NCBI GenBank assembly: GCA_963662175.1
Contig: OY759216.1
Location: 45,897,087-45,961,086 of the forward strand
Length of the DNA: 64,000 nucleotides
Direction: 5' to 3'
Source: Aradus depressus
Lineage: Eukaryota; Arthropoda; Insecta; Hemiptera; Aradidae
The notes beneath the pieces were generated by a model, which was not told the DNA's origin, did no database searches, and was given only the letters and a program-made list of their open reading frames with translations. The translations under genes were made by a program, and so were the position numbers. Each line of letters opens with the position of its first letter. The first letter of the stretch is position 1. Shown here piece by piece: positions 20,860-31,814 of the stretch.

Positions 20860-21395
20860 AATTGCGGACATTCCCCAGGCAGAACGACTAGATCCTTGTG
20901 AAAGCACAGCAGATCTTCAGTGTACACCGTATAAATTACGATTCAAAGACATTTGCCATGCATGTTTTTAAGTCTGTAAATTAAATTTTCAGGTTATAAA
21001 AACTTAAAGATTGATGGATCACATTACAAACTTCAGGAACAAGGAGTCTTGTCTGAAATCACTTTGGACCATGTAACTTTCACCGTCAAGAGTTACATCA
21101 GATGGAAAAACTAAAGGGATTTTAACTGAAGGAGCTAAGGATGACTAATACAGAGAAGGCTGACAGATGACTAGTGGAGCAGCTTTGTGAGTCACGATCA
21201 GTCACAGTGATTAAGTCAATCCAGTAAATATGGATCTGTTACTTAAGATAGTTCTTTGGAGAAATGTTGTCTTGAAGTAGTCATATTATTGCCCAATTTC
21301 ACATTTGAAATAAAATACGGTCATAATAAGACCAACCGTTTTTACAGATGACTTCATTACTCCTCGGATTTTTTGGCGTTCATCCGTCCGTCAAT
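20860..21395. other. No gene recognised
   Basis: No ORF of 60 residues and no repeat recognised. Confidence 0.4.
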
Positions 21396-21398
21396 TGG

Positions 21399-21690
21399 TC
21401 ACTCATGCCCGGGCTTTAACTACGAGGTCATATCGCCTACTACCAACGCCTCTTTCTCTCATATCCCCTCTTTCGTCACTCACGTGGACATGAGACTCTC
21501 CATACCTGCATTGTCTACACTAAATTTTTATTCAGCTAGGGTAGGGGTATTTAACGAGCAGCTGACAACGTACTCGAGGCTTGGGACCATCGCTTAACGT
21601 TCCATCCAAAGGACGGTGTGCTGAAGGTTTTTTCACCTCCCAGATAAAAAAACCTAAGGACCTTGGCAAGGTTTCAAACCCATGGAGGTT
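21399..21690 (-). mobile_element. SINE-A, diverged and 5'-damaged
   Basis: CTCATGCCCGGGCTTTAACT through TTTCACCTCCCAGATAAAAA; B-box region reads GGTTTCAAACCC. Extra bases near 21450 and a missing head show an older copy. Confidence 0.88.
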
Positions 21691-22130
21691 GGAAATAATG
21701 AAATTCCGTTTAAAACTCCAAATCGAATTTTTGACGAATTACATAAATTCCCCTAACTTTCCTATATCTGGAGAAGTTATACGAGCTCTTGATGGACTTC
21801 ACTGCCCGAAAGACAAACTGCAATAGGTCAGAATTTCGATGCGGAGTTCTCAACGAAATTTAACGTTTTCCGACCTCCTGATTCCAAAAATTCTATCTGT
21901 GTTTGTCTGTGAATACCGTAACTCCTGAATATTTGTATCGAGAATTCTCTAAGGACGACACCTATCGATTTTAAGGCAAATTGGTTAAAGGGAAGAGGAA
22001 TTAGAGAGGAGGCTAAACACAAAAACTCTAATAACTGCCATAGTAATGAATATATCGACATGAAATTTTATATTTACATTTAAAATCCCTTAAGGATGAT
22101 ACCTATTAATTTTAAGACAGGTCTATAAAC
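21690..22130. repeat. Two Rep-R pieces facing each other
   Basis: 21690-21780 has minus-strand ends (GGAAATAATGAAATTCCG, GAATTACATAAATTCCCC); from about 21825 + strand landmarks follow (GGTCAGAATTTCGATG, ACCGTAACTCCTGAAT, ACGACACCTATCGATTTTAA). Confidence 0.65.
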
Positions 22131-22139
22131 CTGAGGAGG

Positions 22140-22635
22140 GTGTGGAGCTGGCAGGGATGGAAACCTCTGTAGAGTTTCCTATAAACAACTTCAAATCTCA
22201 ATATTTATCAATGCAATTCAAAACTGGTTTTCTACTTTCCCTTTTATTCAATGACCTTAAGTTAACAATTAAAAAAAATTTTAAATAAAATAAATGTGTT
22301 TAATTCAACCTTGGATCTCATGCATTGTCCCCTTCACCTTAGAGCAACATGTGCCCATGATTTCAGTATAAATTATCGAGTAAAAAGGAACTTAGTCAAA
22401 ATTTTACTCATGCTTACTCATCAGGAAGTTATGTGAGAAAGATAATTTGTTATTATCATAATAAATATATTTATGAATATCCTAACGCGGAAGCAAAACT
22501 GTATATTCCAATCTTAATATGAAACATGAAAGATTAGCCATGTAACATGAAGCGTATCCAATCCAGTCCTAAGTACAATCGCCTATACACTCTTCTGTGT
22601 TTCTATTCGCACCTTCCCTTAAAATTCCACTTAAA
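22140..22635. other. No gene recognised
   Basis: AT-rich spacer without ORF or recognised repeat. Confidence 0.4.
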
Positions 22636-22639
22636 ATTC

Positions 22640-22792
22640 TGGTGAATAAACATTTAGGGCAGGCGAAATTGAGGACTCCACTGTAGAGTCGGGCTCATGT
22701 CCACCGGATAGAGCGCTCTGATATGAAAAAGTAGGCGATATGATCTCGTAGCTAAAGCCCGGGCATGAGTCATAATAACTAACTATTCATTA
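22640..22792 (+). mobile_element. SINE-A 3' fragment
   Basis: From AATAAACATTTAGGGCAGGC to GGGCATGAGTCATAATAACT. The tail is TAATAACTAACTA instead of CCTAA units. Confidence 0.85.
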
Positions 22793-22948
22793 GTATTATT
22801 ATTATTTTTTTTTTTTCTTTCATTCCATATCTTGTACATATTGCATTTAATATTTCACATTATTTTATTTTACTTCATTGTCCTCGAATTTACTAATGGT
22901 TTTATTTTAACCATTGTAAATATGGTCAATAAAAAAAAAAAAAAAAAA
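22793..22948 (+). mobile_element. Possible LINE 3' tail with A18
   Basis: ATCTTGTACATATTGCATTT ... CCATTGTAAATATGGTCAAT and an A-run resemble 43.1-43.29 kb (TTGCACATATTC ... GATTGTAAATATGCATAAT, A-run). No coding part remains. Confidence 0.45.
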
Positions 22949-22967
22949 TTAATATATATGAAACAAA

Positions 22968-23299
22968 GAGGGCGCCGGTAGCTCAGTGGTATGCGTGCTT
23001 GACTTCTGAGCTGGGTTCGTAGCCCGACCGAGGCCCTTAGTTTATTTTATCTGGGAGGTAAAATAAACTTAAGCACGCCGTCCTTCGGATGGGACGTTAA
23101 GCGATGGTGCCGAGCCTGTACGATGTCAGGTACTCGTTAAAGAGACCTACCCTAGATGAATAAAAATTTAGAGTAGGCAAAATTTAGAACTCCCACAGTA
23201 GAGTCGGGCTCATGTCCACCAGAGTGACGAAAGAGCGCTCTGGTAGTAGGCGATATGACCTCGTAGTTAAAGCCCGGGCATGAGTCATAAAACCTAACC
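22968..23299 (+). mobile_element. SINE-A, full length with exact target duplication
   Basis: 332 bp between TATATGAAACAAA (22955-22967 and 23300-23312). The head has lost about 13 bases before the B box (GAGCTGGGTTCGTAGCCC), weakening the promoter, yet the tail AAAACCTAACC is intact. Confidence 0.95.
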
Positions 23300-23639
23300 T
23301 ATATGAAACAAAAGAATTAACAGCGGTTGAAAATGTATAGTGGAATTTCGTTTCAGGTTTCTGGCAACACTGGTTAGTAGATGTGTCAAAACCAGATAAC
23401 CTTGGGACAGAGCAGACTTGGGAGAGAGGAGTCAAGGCTGGGACAGCTCATCTGTTTGTCAACAACCTTTCGTGAGGGCGGAGGCGGACATCACGTCAAC
23501 TGATATCTGGTGATAATAACATAACATCACAGTAACGGTGATATTAGAGGACCAAGAGTCTATTACCATAGGAGATAATATAAAAAATCTACTTTATATT
23601 AATATTTTCAACTCTTATTTATTGTTTTTCAAGATTATT

Positions 23640-23745
23640 TTATCAGACTGCCTGATGAAGAGGGCAACCTCGAAAGCCGTGTAGCAATAATTAATAAAAT
23701 CTGTTTGAGATCAACCTATACTTTATTTTACAACCTGTGAAATAA
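23640..23745 (+). repeat. Rep-P copy
   Basis: CTGATGAAGAGGGCAACCTC then GAAAGCCGTGTAGC, TTAATAAAATCTGTTTGAG and TTTACAACCTGTGAAA. Stem GAGG-GCAA-CCTC sits between CTGATGA and GAAA. Confidence 0.7.
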
Positions 23746-23879
23746 TTCTCACTACATTAACCATATTCATATTACTATTCCATTACCATATTCATATTTA
23801 ATTGTGATATAGGTAATAGGTTAATATTGATATATATTTAATTATTTTTCTGATTAAATTGTGATATAGTATGGTAGTT

Positions 23880-23960
23880 CCCCCCCCCCCCCCCCCCCCC
23901 TCACTCTTCTCCTCCTACCCCTCCCCGCCAACCCACCCCCTCCCCCTCCCACCCTCTATC
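23880..23960. repeat. C21 and 80-base pyrimidine-rich tract
   Basis: C21 followed by about 60 further bases that are nearly all C/T with few A/G. One of the most extreme composition shifts of the window. Confidence 0.95.
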
Positions 23961-23999
23961 TTGACTTTTTTCAAAATATTACCCACCAGTCATACATAA

Positions 24000-24640
24000 G
24001 TCTGTATCTTGTATACTTGACAATGCTCTAACCAGCGAAATATATTGTGTATTTTATATAAATATAGTGGAATTTTTTGACTTGTTCTAAGTGTTTTATT
24101 CAGTAGTATTTACAATGACTTCCACAAGATCTCTGGCGAAGACATCTCTAACCCATTTTCATATTAAATTTAGTATGCTGATTCGGAGTAAATCAGCTAT
24201 AAAAGTTGAGGAAGCACACTGCGAGGGATTGACCGACCACTTGTGGTTTTGTCATGGGAACCTCTGAGTCCACAGAGAAAGACGTTACCCACTCACCCAT
24301 CAAGCCCATAATAGAACTTACAATGCCTTCAGCAAAGACATGAAGGGCTCGAGTTCAGGTTCACACACATTTATCAAATAAGGAACTATTCCTTATATTC
24401 AAATCATTCTGATTTATTTACATAGGAAATTGTTTGTCAAGCAATTATACGCCTACAACCTTAACCAGATGTGTTTGAACATGATTTCACTGCAATCAAA
24501 TAATACAATAGACCAGAACATGTATTTCACTGTAGCTACATTTTCTCACAATATATATATATTATATATTGTCTACAAGCAGCTAGTCATGAAGAGTGAG
24601 AATAAATAAACAGACGCCAGTGAATCACTGAGAATGTACT
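24000..24640. other. No gene recognised
   Basis: Ordinary sequence; no ORF of 60 residues or repeat assigned. Confidence 0.4.
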
Positions 24641-24710
24641 TCATCAATTCAAAATGTATCCTAAGATTAGGGGAAGATATATAATTGATCAGAAATGTCA
24701 TGTTGAGTTT

Positions 24711-25431
24711 TTAAATAGCCAATGCTCCTTATTACGTCTCCAATATCTAACAAAGGACTTTTGTAGGTCAATTTGCCGACTGAGAGCTAATCACGGTATT
24801 TGTCGATAGTATCTGCACAGAATAGGTCTGACCGAAACCTCCAAGTGTAGGCATTGTGACGAGGTCGAGACTCTGGAACACATGATGATGAGTTGTAGCA
24901 AGTACCAAATAAGACAATTAACAATGTTATCCACTGTAGAGAAATTGGTAACACAGCCTTTTTGCTACACCACATTATATATGGTAATACGTATATGGTA
25001 GTATTGTGCAGTTTTTAGGGTCGGTGAATGCAAAAGTATGAATTTAATATTGAATAGATTAACTATGGCGAAAAGCTAAGGCCAAAAAAGGAAGAAAAAA
25101 AAATACGTCTCCAACAAAACTCTTCACACTGACCACAACGTACCTTTTGTCACCGAAATCACTAAATCCAAGTATAAAAAATTATTTTCCTCTTTTAGTT
25201 CACACAATAATCCTCTAGTCCGTGGCCTAAATTCTGCCACACTTCCCAAACGACGGCTTAAGCGTCAACGGCCTAGAGACCTCCTTAGCAGCAGAAGTGA
25301 CAGTGATTAGTTACAAATGAGAGTAAAACAGTGACTAGAGAGTGTCACCACTGGGTGATTTCTGACATTTTGACATTGCCATTATCTCTCTATTAGCACA
25401 TTTGTTTGTTGCATTTATTTTTATAATTGTT
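24711..25431 (+). pseudogene. Jockey-like LINE fragment, split by another LINE
   Basis: The C-terminus of a Jockey-type reverse transcriptase protein. Before the interruption it reads IANAPYYVSN; after it, from 25107, VSNKTLHTDHNVPFVTEITK, then SHNNPLVRG and LPKRRLKRQRPRDLL, stopping at TAG 25308-25310. The order NAP-Y-V-N-LH-D-P-V-EI ... SH-NPL ... RRLKR-RP-DLL is characteristic of this part of Jockey-clade polyproteins. About 120 bp of 3' UTR follow. On both outer sides the host is Rep-R (GTTGAGTTTTT before, CATCGGAATTTCATG after), so the fragment itself was inserted there. Confidence 0.85.
24744..25103 (+). pseudogene. LINE C-terminal fragment nested in a Jockey LINE
   Basis: A 5'-truncated non-LTR element flanked by TACGTCTCCAA (24733-24743 and 25104-25114), with an A-rich tail (GGAAGAAAAAAAAA). 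From 24780 it reads LRANHGICR, a stop, then YLHRIGLTETSKCRHCDEVE and TLEHMMMSCSKY, ending at TAG 24999-25001. This is the HG ... LHRIGL ... CxxC ... ETLEH ... C region downstream of the RNase H domain in several LINE clades. The TAG at 24807-24809 within the motif marks it as dead. Confidence 0.9.
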
Positions 25432-26058
25432 TCATCGGAATTTCATGTTTCCCAACCCCTGATTTCAAAAATAAAAAAATAAAAAAAATAAGCTGTTCGC
25501 TTGTTCTTTGAACACGGATAACTCGCAATAGAATAAATATATTGACACTATAATTTACAATGTCAACACATGTAAATTTTCAGAAATATCGAACGAAGGG
25601 AAGAGTAGGGTTAAAAGATGGGAACTCAATTCAGAAACTAACTGTCGATGTAATAAATGTATCGACACGAAATTTAGCATGAGTCACCTCCTACGCAAGC
25701 TAAATCGGTAGAGAAGAGCGAAAATGTAGTTGATTAATTGTGGGGGAAGTATATTGGTAGTGATACAACGGCGACTTTTTGGCGACGTTATAGCGTGACG
25801 GTCGGTAGTGGGCGACAAGGAACACTTTCAGTATATCTCAAAAACGTTTTCACTTTCCTTTTAAAACCAACCAAATTGTTGCTAAAAATGAATAGTTAAC
25901 TTACACTTGGACAGGATTCAAAAATCCTCATGCTAAATTCCCCCTTCCCTTCAGCAGATTTGCGGAAAATTAATAAGTGTTGTCTGAATTTAAATATAAA
26001 ATTTCTTGTCGATTTACATTCGTGACATTGGCAGTTATCATGTTCACCGACACACACA

Positions 26059-26091
<33 letters not shown>

Positions 26092-26200
26092 CATTTTTGG
26101 TATCAGGGATTGGAAAACATGAAAATCCAGTGTAAATGCAACATCGAATTTCTGACCGATTACATAACTTACCCTATACTTTGTATAGCTGGGGATGTAA
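25432..26200. repeat. Rep-R copies in opposite orientation, with a T-run
   Basis: To about 25860 the order is + (ACACGGATAACTCGCAAT, AACTGTCGATGTAATAAATG, GGGGGAAGTATATTGG). Beyond it a minus copy begins (TTCACTTTCCTTTTAAAACC) and ends with ACCGATTACATAACTTACCC and AGCTGGGGATGT. An uninterrupted T-run lies near 26061-26091. Confidence 0.75.
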
Positions 26201-26204
26201 TAAC

Positions 26205-26630
26205 TAGTAAATAATTCTTCGGTCTAGAGTAACTATTACTTATAAGTTAATTTAGTAAGTGCTAACAAATAACTTGCTACTGTGAAAAAGTAACTGTTAT
26301 CTTTTATTATCAAGGATCTTTAGTTGTCAGGAATGTTACGACTATTCAACAGTTAGTTATTTCACAAGCATAACGTACCAGAAGTAACATTCTCATGAAA
26401 TCATTTGTTTCATTTGTCACGAAGTAAAGAAAATAAATCCTGAAGTAATGACAACGGCAATGAGTCATAACGTAATAACGCAGTGTGTTAGTTACATACC
26501 ATGTCATCTCATGTCATGCACACATATGTCCTCAAAAAAAAAATGTGGATTAGGGCAAGGGGTGTTCACAATTTAAAATAAACATATATTGTCACAGAAT
26601 GACGGGGCAGCCCAGCTCTGAATCTTGTCA
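26205..26630. other. No gene recognised
   Basis: Sequence rich in GTTAC/GTAAC words, possibly an old MITE, but no terminal repeat could be paired. Confidence 0.35.
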
Positions 26631-26639
26631 ATATAGTCT

Positions 26640-27180
26640 CGAACGTCAGAAACACCCAGCTCCATGCGTACCTGAGAATTCTTTACTTATCCAAGGCGCG
26701 ATTATGGCAAGGCGGGGAACTTTGTTTTCGAATCTCACCAGTTACTGAATCTTGGTCTGGCTTGTGCCGAGCGAAACAGGACCGGCGTAAGCGACGAGTG
26801 CGGTGTAGATTAGTGTGACACATTCATGTCGGAGTGCAGTGTTGGGTAGAGTGAGAGGAGTCTAGTCTAGGCATGTGTCAGATTGGAGTTAATGTGTTGG
26901 CCTCAGGTCAGTTTGGTGTCTACGGAGCACTCCTAGATACCTCACCGCCTGGTGTATTGTTGTCCAGGGAATGTTTACATGGACTAAGCATGTGGAGAGA
27001 TGCGAATCGTAGTCGGCTATAGGATGCATCAAGAATTCTCATTTCCAAGGAAGACTAGCCTGAGATGCATTGAGATGCCGTGGAACACCAAGTTGTGAAC
27101 TGGAGACAGGTGGAGGACGACGGATGGCGATGGAAGTGGCTGGTGAAGGCGGCTATGGATCTTCAGGGTTCTTCGCCAAA
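26640..27180 (+). pseudogene. Possible LINE reverse-transcriptase remnant
   Basis: GC-richer than its surroundings. One frame near 26940-27010 gives IVVQGMFTWTKHVERCE, similar to the W-T/S-KHVE segment after the RT catalytic core in several LINE clades (GxxxxWxxHIE). Neither the F/YADD motif nor other blocks were found, so the call is tentative. Confidence 0.3.
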
Positions 27181-27239
27181 TTTTTCAAAAAATTATAATT
27201 CTTGTATCTGGTACAAAGGGATATGTTTTTTTTAACTTC

Positions 27240-27560
27240 CCCAGCTGTAACAGAAGAAAAGTTTACGGGAAGTTATGCCGTCGGCCACAAATTCTCCGAG
27301 TTTTCATCCAGCATCTCACGTTTCAGTGAACACGATATCCCCAGATAGAATGAATATATCGACACGAAATTTTATACGTAATAACCGGATCAGAAATGAA
27401 AAGTGACTGAAAAACCATATTAACTTTTTGGAAATGAAAATATATCAGTACAAAATTTAGTATGAGGATTCAGACGTCCCTGAGTACCTACTGATTGATT
27501 TTAGACGGAGAGAAAAAATTTAGTTGCTAATTCAAGCTGGGGAAGTACATAGCAGATGAT
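27240..27560 (+). repeat. Rep-R copy
   Basis: AACTTCCCCAGCTGTAAC and GGAAGTTATGCCGTCGGCC near the start, then GATAGAATGAATATATCGAC, ACGAAATTTTATACG and GGTACCTACTGATTG-like words. The end GAAGTACATAGCAG is degraded. Confidence 0.6.
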
Positions 27561-27564
27561 TTTT

Positions 27565-28335
27565 GACGATTTTGTTTTTCTTTACTTTATTAACAATTCC
27601 AAATCGGGAGTTGTGCATAATTCTGCTTGGAATGCAAACTAAATTGTTTAAAAAACAGACAGCACCCAAAATTTGGTACAGGAATGTAATCAAGTTCCAT
27701 TTACATATTAAAAGGACACCTAACGTCATATGAATGCAGATTCATATAATTAAAAAGTCACCGTAATTAGGGTTTAGATTAAGTGCCCTCTAAATGCAGT
27801 GAAGAGATTTGAATTCTATGGTTGAACTTGGGAGGAAAAAATGTGTGCATTATTATCATAAACGGATAATTACCTATTTTTTTAATCCGGGTCACCCATT
27901 TGAGTCTCGAAATTAGCATCATTCAAATAGTCGTTACACTGAAATAATCTTTACTTGGAACCATTCCCTGAGAAGATTCGCTCCAGAACAATCGAATATA
28001 AAGTAATAACATGGTAGCAAAAACTATCATGAACATTCTGCTTTCTAATCGTAATAATTAATTCAACGGTTGTTATCATTAATTATATTTCTATGTCTAA
28101 TTAAATGTACTTATTCATATAATTGATTTATTCATAAAATAATTTATCTGCTCTCTTCCATTCAAATTGATTTCCTAGATAGATCAAAGAAGTTTTTTTT
28201 ATCTTTAGAACGATGATCGCGGTCATAAATGTAAAAAATAAAAAATAAATCTCAGAAATGTAATTATGAATATATAGTTAACCCTGGGATGACTTTCTAG
28301 CTAAAGATCGGAACAAAATGCAGAGAGTAGATCTC
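27565..28335. other. No gene recognised
   Basis: One 65-codon minus ORF without motifs; otherwise AT-rich spacer. Confidence 0.4.
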
Positions 28336-28339
28336 TGGG

Positions 28340-28560
28340 GATCAACAAGCTAACGCAAACCAGATCAGAAGCAACGCAGAATAAGTCACTCCAAACGATT
28401 ACACAGGTAATGCATACTAGAAGCAGAGATGCAACGCAGAACAAGACACTCCGAACGATTACACAGGTAATGCATACCAGAAGAACAGAAGCGATGCAGG
28501 ACGATATTGCGAACGATTACACAGGTAACGCATAACAGAAACAGAGAAGCAATGCAGAAG
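28340..28560. repeat. About 60-bp minisatellite, three to four units
   Basis: AACGATTACACAGGTAATGC recurs at 28394, 28454 and, with CG for TG, 28512. Units also share GAAGCAACGCAGAA-type sequence. Confidence 0.88.
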
Positions 28561-28629
28561 AAGCGGCAAAAATGAGGAAATTCGTCCGCCTAGGCGAACT
28601 ACCATTATACTCGATTTAAAGTAAAATCA

Positions 28630-28985
28630 AAGAAACATCGTCGGTAAAACACTCTATATTTGACTTACAAGTGGCTTCTGAATCCTCATACTAAATTTTG
28701 TGTCGATACATCCTTAACTTAAGTCGAGACCTTCATCTCTGGTCCCTCCATTCCCTTCGGCCGATTTCGCGGAAAATTTATAGGTGGCATCCTTATGGGT
28801 ATTGAATTTAGATATAAAATTACATATCGATACATTAGATCGGCAGTTATTAGCATTTTTGAGTTGTGCCCCCTCACATACAATATTTCGGGTCAATACA
28901 TCCATTTTATCAAGAATTATCGTGTTCACAGACACACACATACACATACAAAGTAAAAATATGTACAATGAATTTTTTTTTGTCA
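28630..28985 (-). repeat. Rep-R copy, two internal units
   Basis: Minus-strand landmarks TGACTTACAAGTGGCTTCTG, TTCCCTTCGGCCGATTTCGC, GGTGGCATCCTTATGGG and ATCAAGAATTATCGTGTTCA, then ACACACACATACACATAC. Overlapping ORFs on both strands are by-products. Confidence 0.75.
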
Positions 28986-28989
28986 CTTA

Positions 28990-29585
28990 TTTTTGAGGAG
29001 TGAATGTAAACGTTGAAAGTTTTTTAAATTCAAATATTTGCATTATAAAAAATGCAATTCCTTGCTGAGCTTGTGAGGTCAATAAGAAGACTATTTCATC
29101 ATATTTCGAGAACGTGATCAGATGGCAATTGCACTGAACGCAGTTGCATTCTTGTCAAGGCACAAGATGGCGGGTCGAGTATTGTCGGTCGGACGCGTTC
29201 CTTCATTTCATCAATTGTCCTCTTCAGGACACTGTTATATATCCTAGGTTTCTTTGAGAAAGCTGGACAGTGAGACAGACAGACAGAGGTACAAAGGACA
29301 TCGGACAGAACAGAAGACATCCACAAAGAGGCCTACAGTATCACTAACCTCGATTCCTCATTTTAAGGAGGCTCCCCACTTTCCTTTTTCTTCATCTTAA
29401 AGAAAAATCTGGGAAAATTTTATAATATTATTTTGGAATCATTTTGCAATATCATATAGATATTCCGGCTCTTTCGCCTAAGTAAATGAAAGAAAAGTGT
29501 ATAGTTACTGAAGCAAAGTTTTCAAGTATGTAATCATTATAGAATATTATATTTCTATATACACCCGCAGAAAACATCATATAGA
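28990..29585. other. No gene recognised
   Basis: A 75-codon minus ORF (29099-29326) has no recognised motif. Confidence 0.4.
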
Positions 29586-29587
29586 AT

Positions 29588-30172
29588 CGGTCAGAAATTC
29601 GATGTTGAGTTTTCACGAAAATTTTATGTATTCTAATATCCGGATTATAAATATGAAAAACAAATGCCTGTCGATCTGTGTGCAGAACTGTGAGAACGAT
29701 AACTCCTAATAAAGTGAATATATCGACACGAAATTTTTTATGTAAATCCAGGATACTGTTCTAATGTTCAGTCAAAACAACAACGAGTGAGAGATCAGAG
29801 GAGAGGTTGAACTCAAAAACTGTAACAACTGTAGATGAGGAATTTTTTGGAGGTTGTTGTGAGCTGTATTTAATGAAAGACACAGAGTTGTTGTCCACTC
29901 ACAAGTTTTATTAGCATAGCCAGCTTTCGGTCCTATAAGACTCTATTGTAGTTAGCACTGAAGATGGTCTTATAGGACCGAAAGCTGGCTATGCTAATAA
30001 AACTTGTGGTTGGACAACAACTCTGTGTCTTTCAATAACTGTAGATGTAATGAATGAAGGCTCTGAGCAAAACAACTGTTGAGTTTCAACTAAATTGATA
30101 AATTGAATTTCAGATCGAAGAGAGAACACGTAGTTGATTAATTCGCGCTAGGGAAATACATTGCCGGTGATC
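29588..30172 (+). repeat. Rep-R copy carrying a foldback insertion
   Basis: CGGTCAGAAATTCGATGTTG at the start, ATATATCGACACGAAATTTT, and GTAGTTGATTAATTCGCGCT with ACATTGCCGGTGATCG at the end. Removing the foldback restores the family's AACTG..GATG|TAATGAATG order. Confidence 0.82.
29838..30036. mobile_element. Foldback (hairpin) insertion with 67-bp arms
   Basis: Arms at 29875-29941 and 29967-30033 are inverted copies matching at 65 of 67 positions, with a 25-base loop; single-stranded DNA or RNA would form one long hairpin. AACTGTAGATG on both sides (29827-29837, 30037-30047) looks like an 11-bp target duplication in Rep-R. The loop side holds CTGAAGA-TGGTCTTATAGGACC-GAAAG, and the right arm includes AATAAAACTTGTG. 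No ORF. Confidence 0.88.
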
Positions 30173-30194
30173 GTTATAATCGGTCATAAATGAT

Positions 30195-30440
30195 TCGAAA
30201 CATCATATAAAATGTCTGTGTGTGTGTGTATGTGAACGCGATAATGCTCGATAGAATGATTGTATCGATACGAAATTTTATGTGTGTCTTGAACCCTCTA
30301 AGGACGACACATATTGGTTTTCAGTCAATTCGGCCAAAGGGAAGAGGGGTCAGAGAGGGACGCAACTGAAAAATCCCAATATCAGCCGATGTATGTATCG
30401 ACATGGGATTTCATCGATATTTTTTTTCACGCAAAAGTGA
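30195..30440 (+). repeat. Rep-R partial copy
   Basis: TGTGTGTATGTGAACGCGAT, GAACCCTCTAAGGACGACAC and CAATTCGGCCAAAGGGAAGA in + order, running up to the LINE remnant region. Confidence 0.72.
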
Positions 30441-30596
30441 GCCACCTCCTTTCAAAATTAAACTATTTTATATGTTTGGGTATGATTTATCAAAGTCAGA
30501 CAATGTTTCTCGCTAGTTGGATGGACATTTGTCTTTTGGCCATTTGTATAGTTGTGGTTTTTCTGTATTATAGTATTGATCATGCGTTTACACAGT

Positions 30597-30762
30597 CTCT
30601 TGGTCCCCGGTGTTTCGGGGATTCAGAGAAACGAGGAAGCAGACCGACTGACCAAGGGAGGTTCAAGTAAAGCCCTTCATGGGCCCAGAGCCAATACTAG
30701 GAATATCCCGCTAGGCATATAGAGGGGAAGAATTAGAAGTGAATTTTGTAGTTCCATTTTTT
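30597..30762 (+). pseudogene. LINE RNase H domain remnant
   Basis: Frame from 30597 reads LLVPGVSGIQRNEEADRLTK then GGSSKALHGPRANTRNIPLG, ending at TAG 30720-30722; RGRIRSEFCSS continues beyond the stop. VPGH-x-GIxGNEEAD-LxK is the C-terminal block of RNase H in LINE polyproteins; here His is Val and the second Gly is Arg, so the enzyme would be impaired. The + strand 118-codon ORF covering it is in another frame and not the real product. Confidence 0.8.
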
Positions 30763-30792
30763 CTAGCTCTATTAATTTCCAATTGTTCCAGA

Positions 30793-31095
30793 GTCACGTT
30801 CATATCGCCTACTACCAGAGCACTCTTTCGTCACTTTAGTGGACGTGAGCCCGACTCTACTGTGGGAGTCCTAAATTTTGCCTACCTCAAATTTTTATTC
30901 ACCTAGGGTAGGGGTCTTTAACGAGTACCTGACATCGTACAGGGTCGGGACCATCACTTAACGCACCATTAGACGGACGGCGTGCTCAAGGTTTATTCAC
31001 CTCTCAAACAAAAAACGGGCCTTGGCCGGGTTTCGAACCAGCGATCTTGAGCTCAGTAAGCAAGCACACTATTTCTGAGCTATTGGCGCATGAGT
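30793..31095 (-). mobile_element. SINE-A, nearly full length
   Basis: From TCATATCGCCTACTACCAGA to GAGCTATTGGCGC; B box reads GGTTTCGAACC. The tail end is missing, with CACGT directly before the body. Confidence 0.9.
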
Positions 31096-31097
31096 GA

Positions 31098-31470
31098 GGA
31101 GGCTCAACACAAAAACTCTAATAACTGCCGTTCTAATGAATATATTGACATGAAATTTCAAGTAAATTCATCATTTATAAGACGACAACTAATTTTCGGC
31201 GGAATTAGCCGCAGAAGAGGGAGGATTAGAGGGGTACTCAACACAAAAATCCCAATAACTGCCGATGTAATCAATGTAACGACATGAAATTTTATATTTA
31301 AATTCAAAACCCCTTAAAGATGGCACAAGTTATTTCTCTGCGAAAACGCTCAAATGGAAAGGGAGGATCAGTGAAGGATGCTCGACTCAAATACCCTAAT
31401 AACTGCCGATGTAATGAATGAATCGACAAAAATTTAGTATGATTGTTCAGAAGTCAAATATTGAGTTTTT
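31098..31470 (+). repeat. Rep-R, three internal units
   Basis: AACTCTAATAACTGCCGTTC, CCCAATAACTGCCGATGTAA and CCTAATAACTGCCGATGTAA recur every 125-160 bases, showing the tandem internal structure of the family. Confidence 0.8.
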
Positions 31471-31559
31471 CATCGACAATTTTTTTGTTTGTGTAGCTGG
31501 AGTAACTACAAAAAATATTTTTCAAATCGAAAATAGGATAATTTTGGGACATAAATTCT

Positions 31560-31810
31560 GATAAAATTAATAAATCGAAGCGAAATTTTATCTATGTATC
31601 TAGAACCCCATAAGTACGATTCTTGTCTATCTTCTGCTGGAGGAAACAGAGGCATCAGAGGAAGGGGGACTATAAGTATTCAGAAGTCCCTGATCAGGTA
31701 GTAGGCGACATGACCTCTTAGTTAAAGCCCGGGCATGAATCATAATAATCAACTAACTCCTCAGTGGAAGATTCGTTGTACTTTACGCGTAGTGTGTTCG
31801 TAAAATATGT
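31560..31810 (+). repeat. Rep-I, left partner of an inverted pair
   Basis: AATCGAAGCGAAATTTTATC, TTGTCTATCTTCTGCTGGAG, GAAGGGGGACTATAAG, then a SINE-A-like tail (AGTTAAAGCCCGGGCATGAA) and AACTCCTCAGTGGAAGATTC. The same order appears inverted at 35.3-35.5 kb and shortened at 33.65 kb. Confidence 0.8.
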
Positions 31811-31814
31811 CATT

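Noticed and set aside
28340..28560. CRISPR array (regular repeats of about 60 bp)
   Set aside because: Repeats and intervening parts are both similar between units and the context is eukaryotic; a minisatellite.
29099..29326. 75-codon minus ORF
   Set aside because: No known motif and no copy elsewhere to compare.
30314..30670. 118-codon + ORF
   Set aside because: A chimera of Rep-R sequence and the LINE remnant; the RNase H signature is in a different frame.
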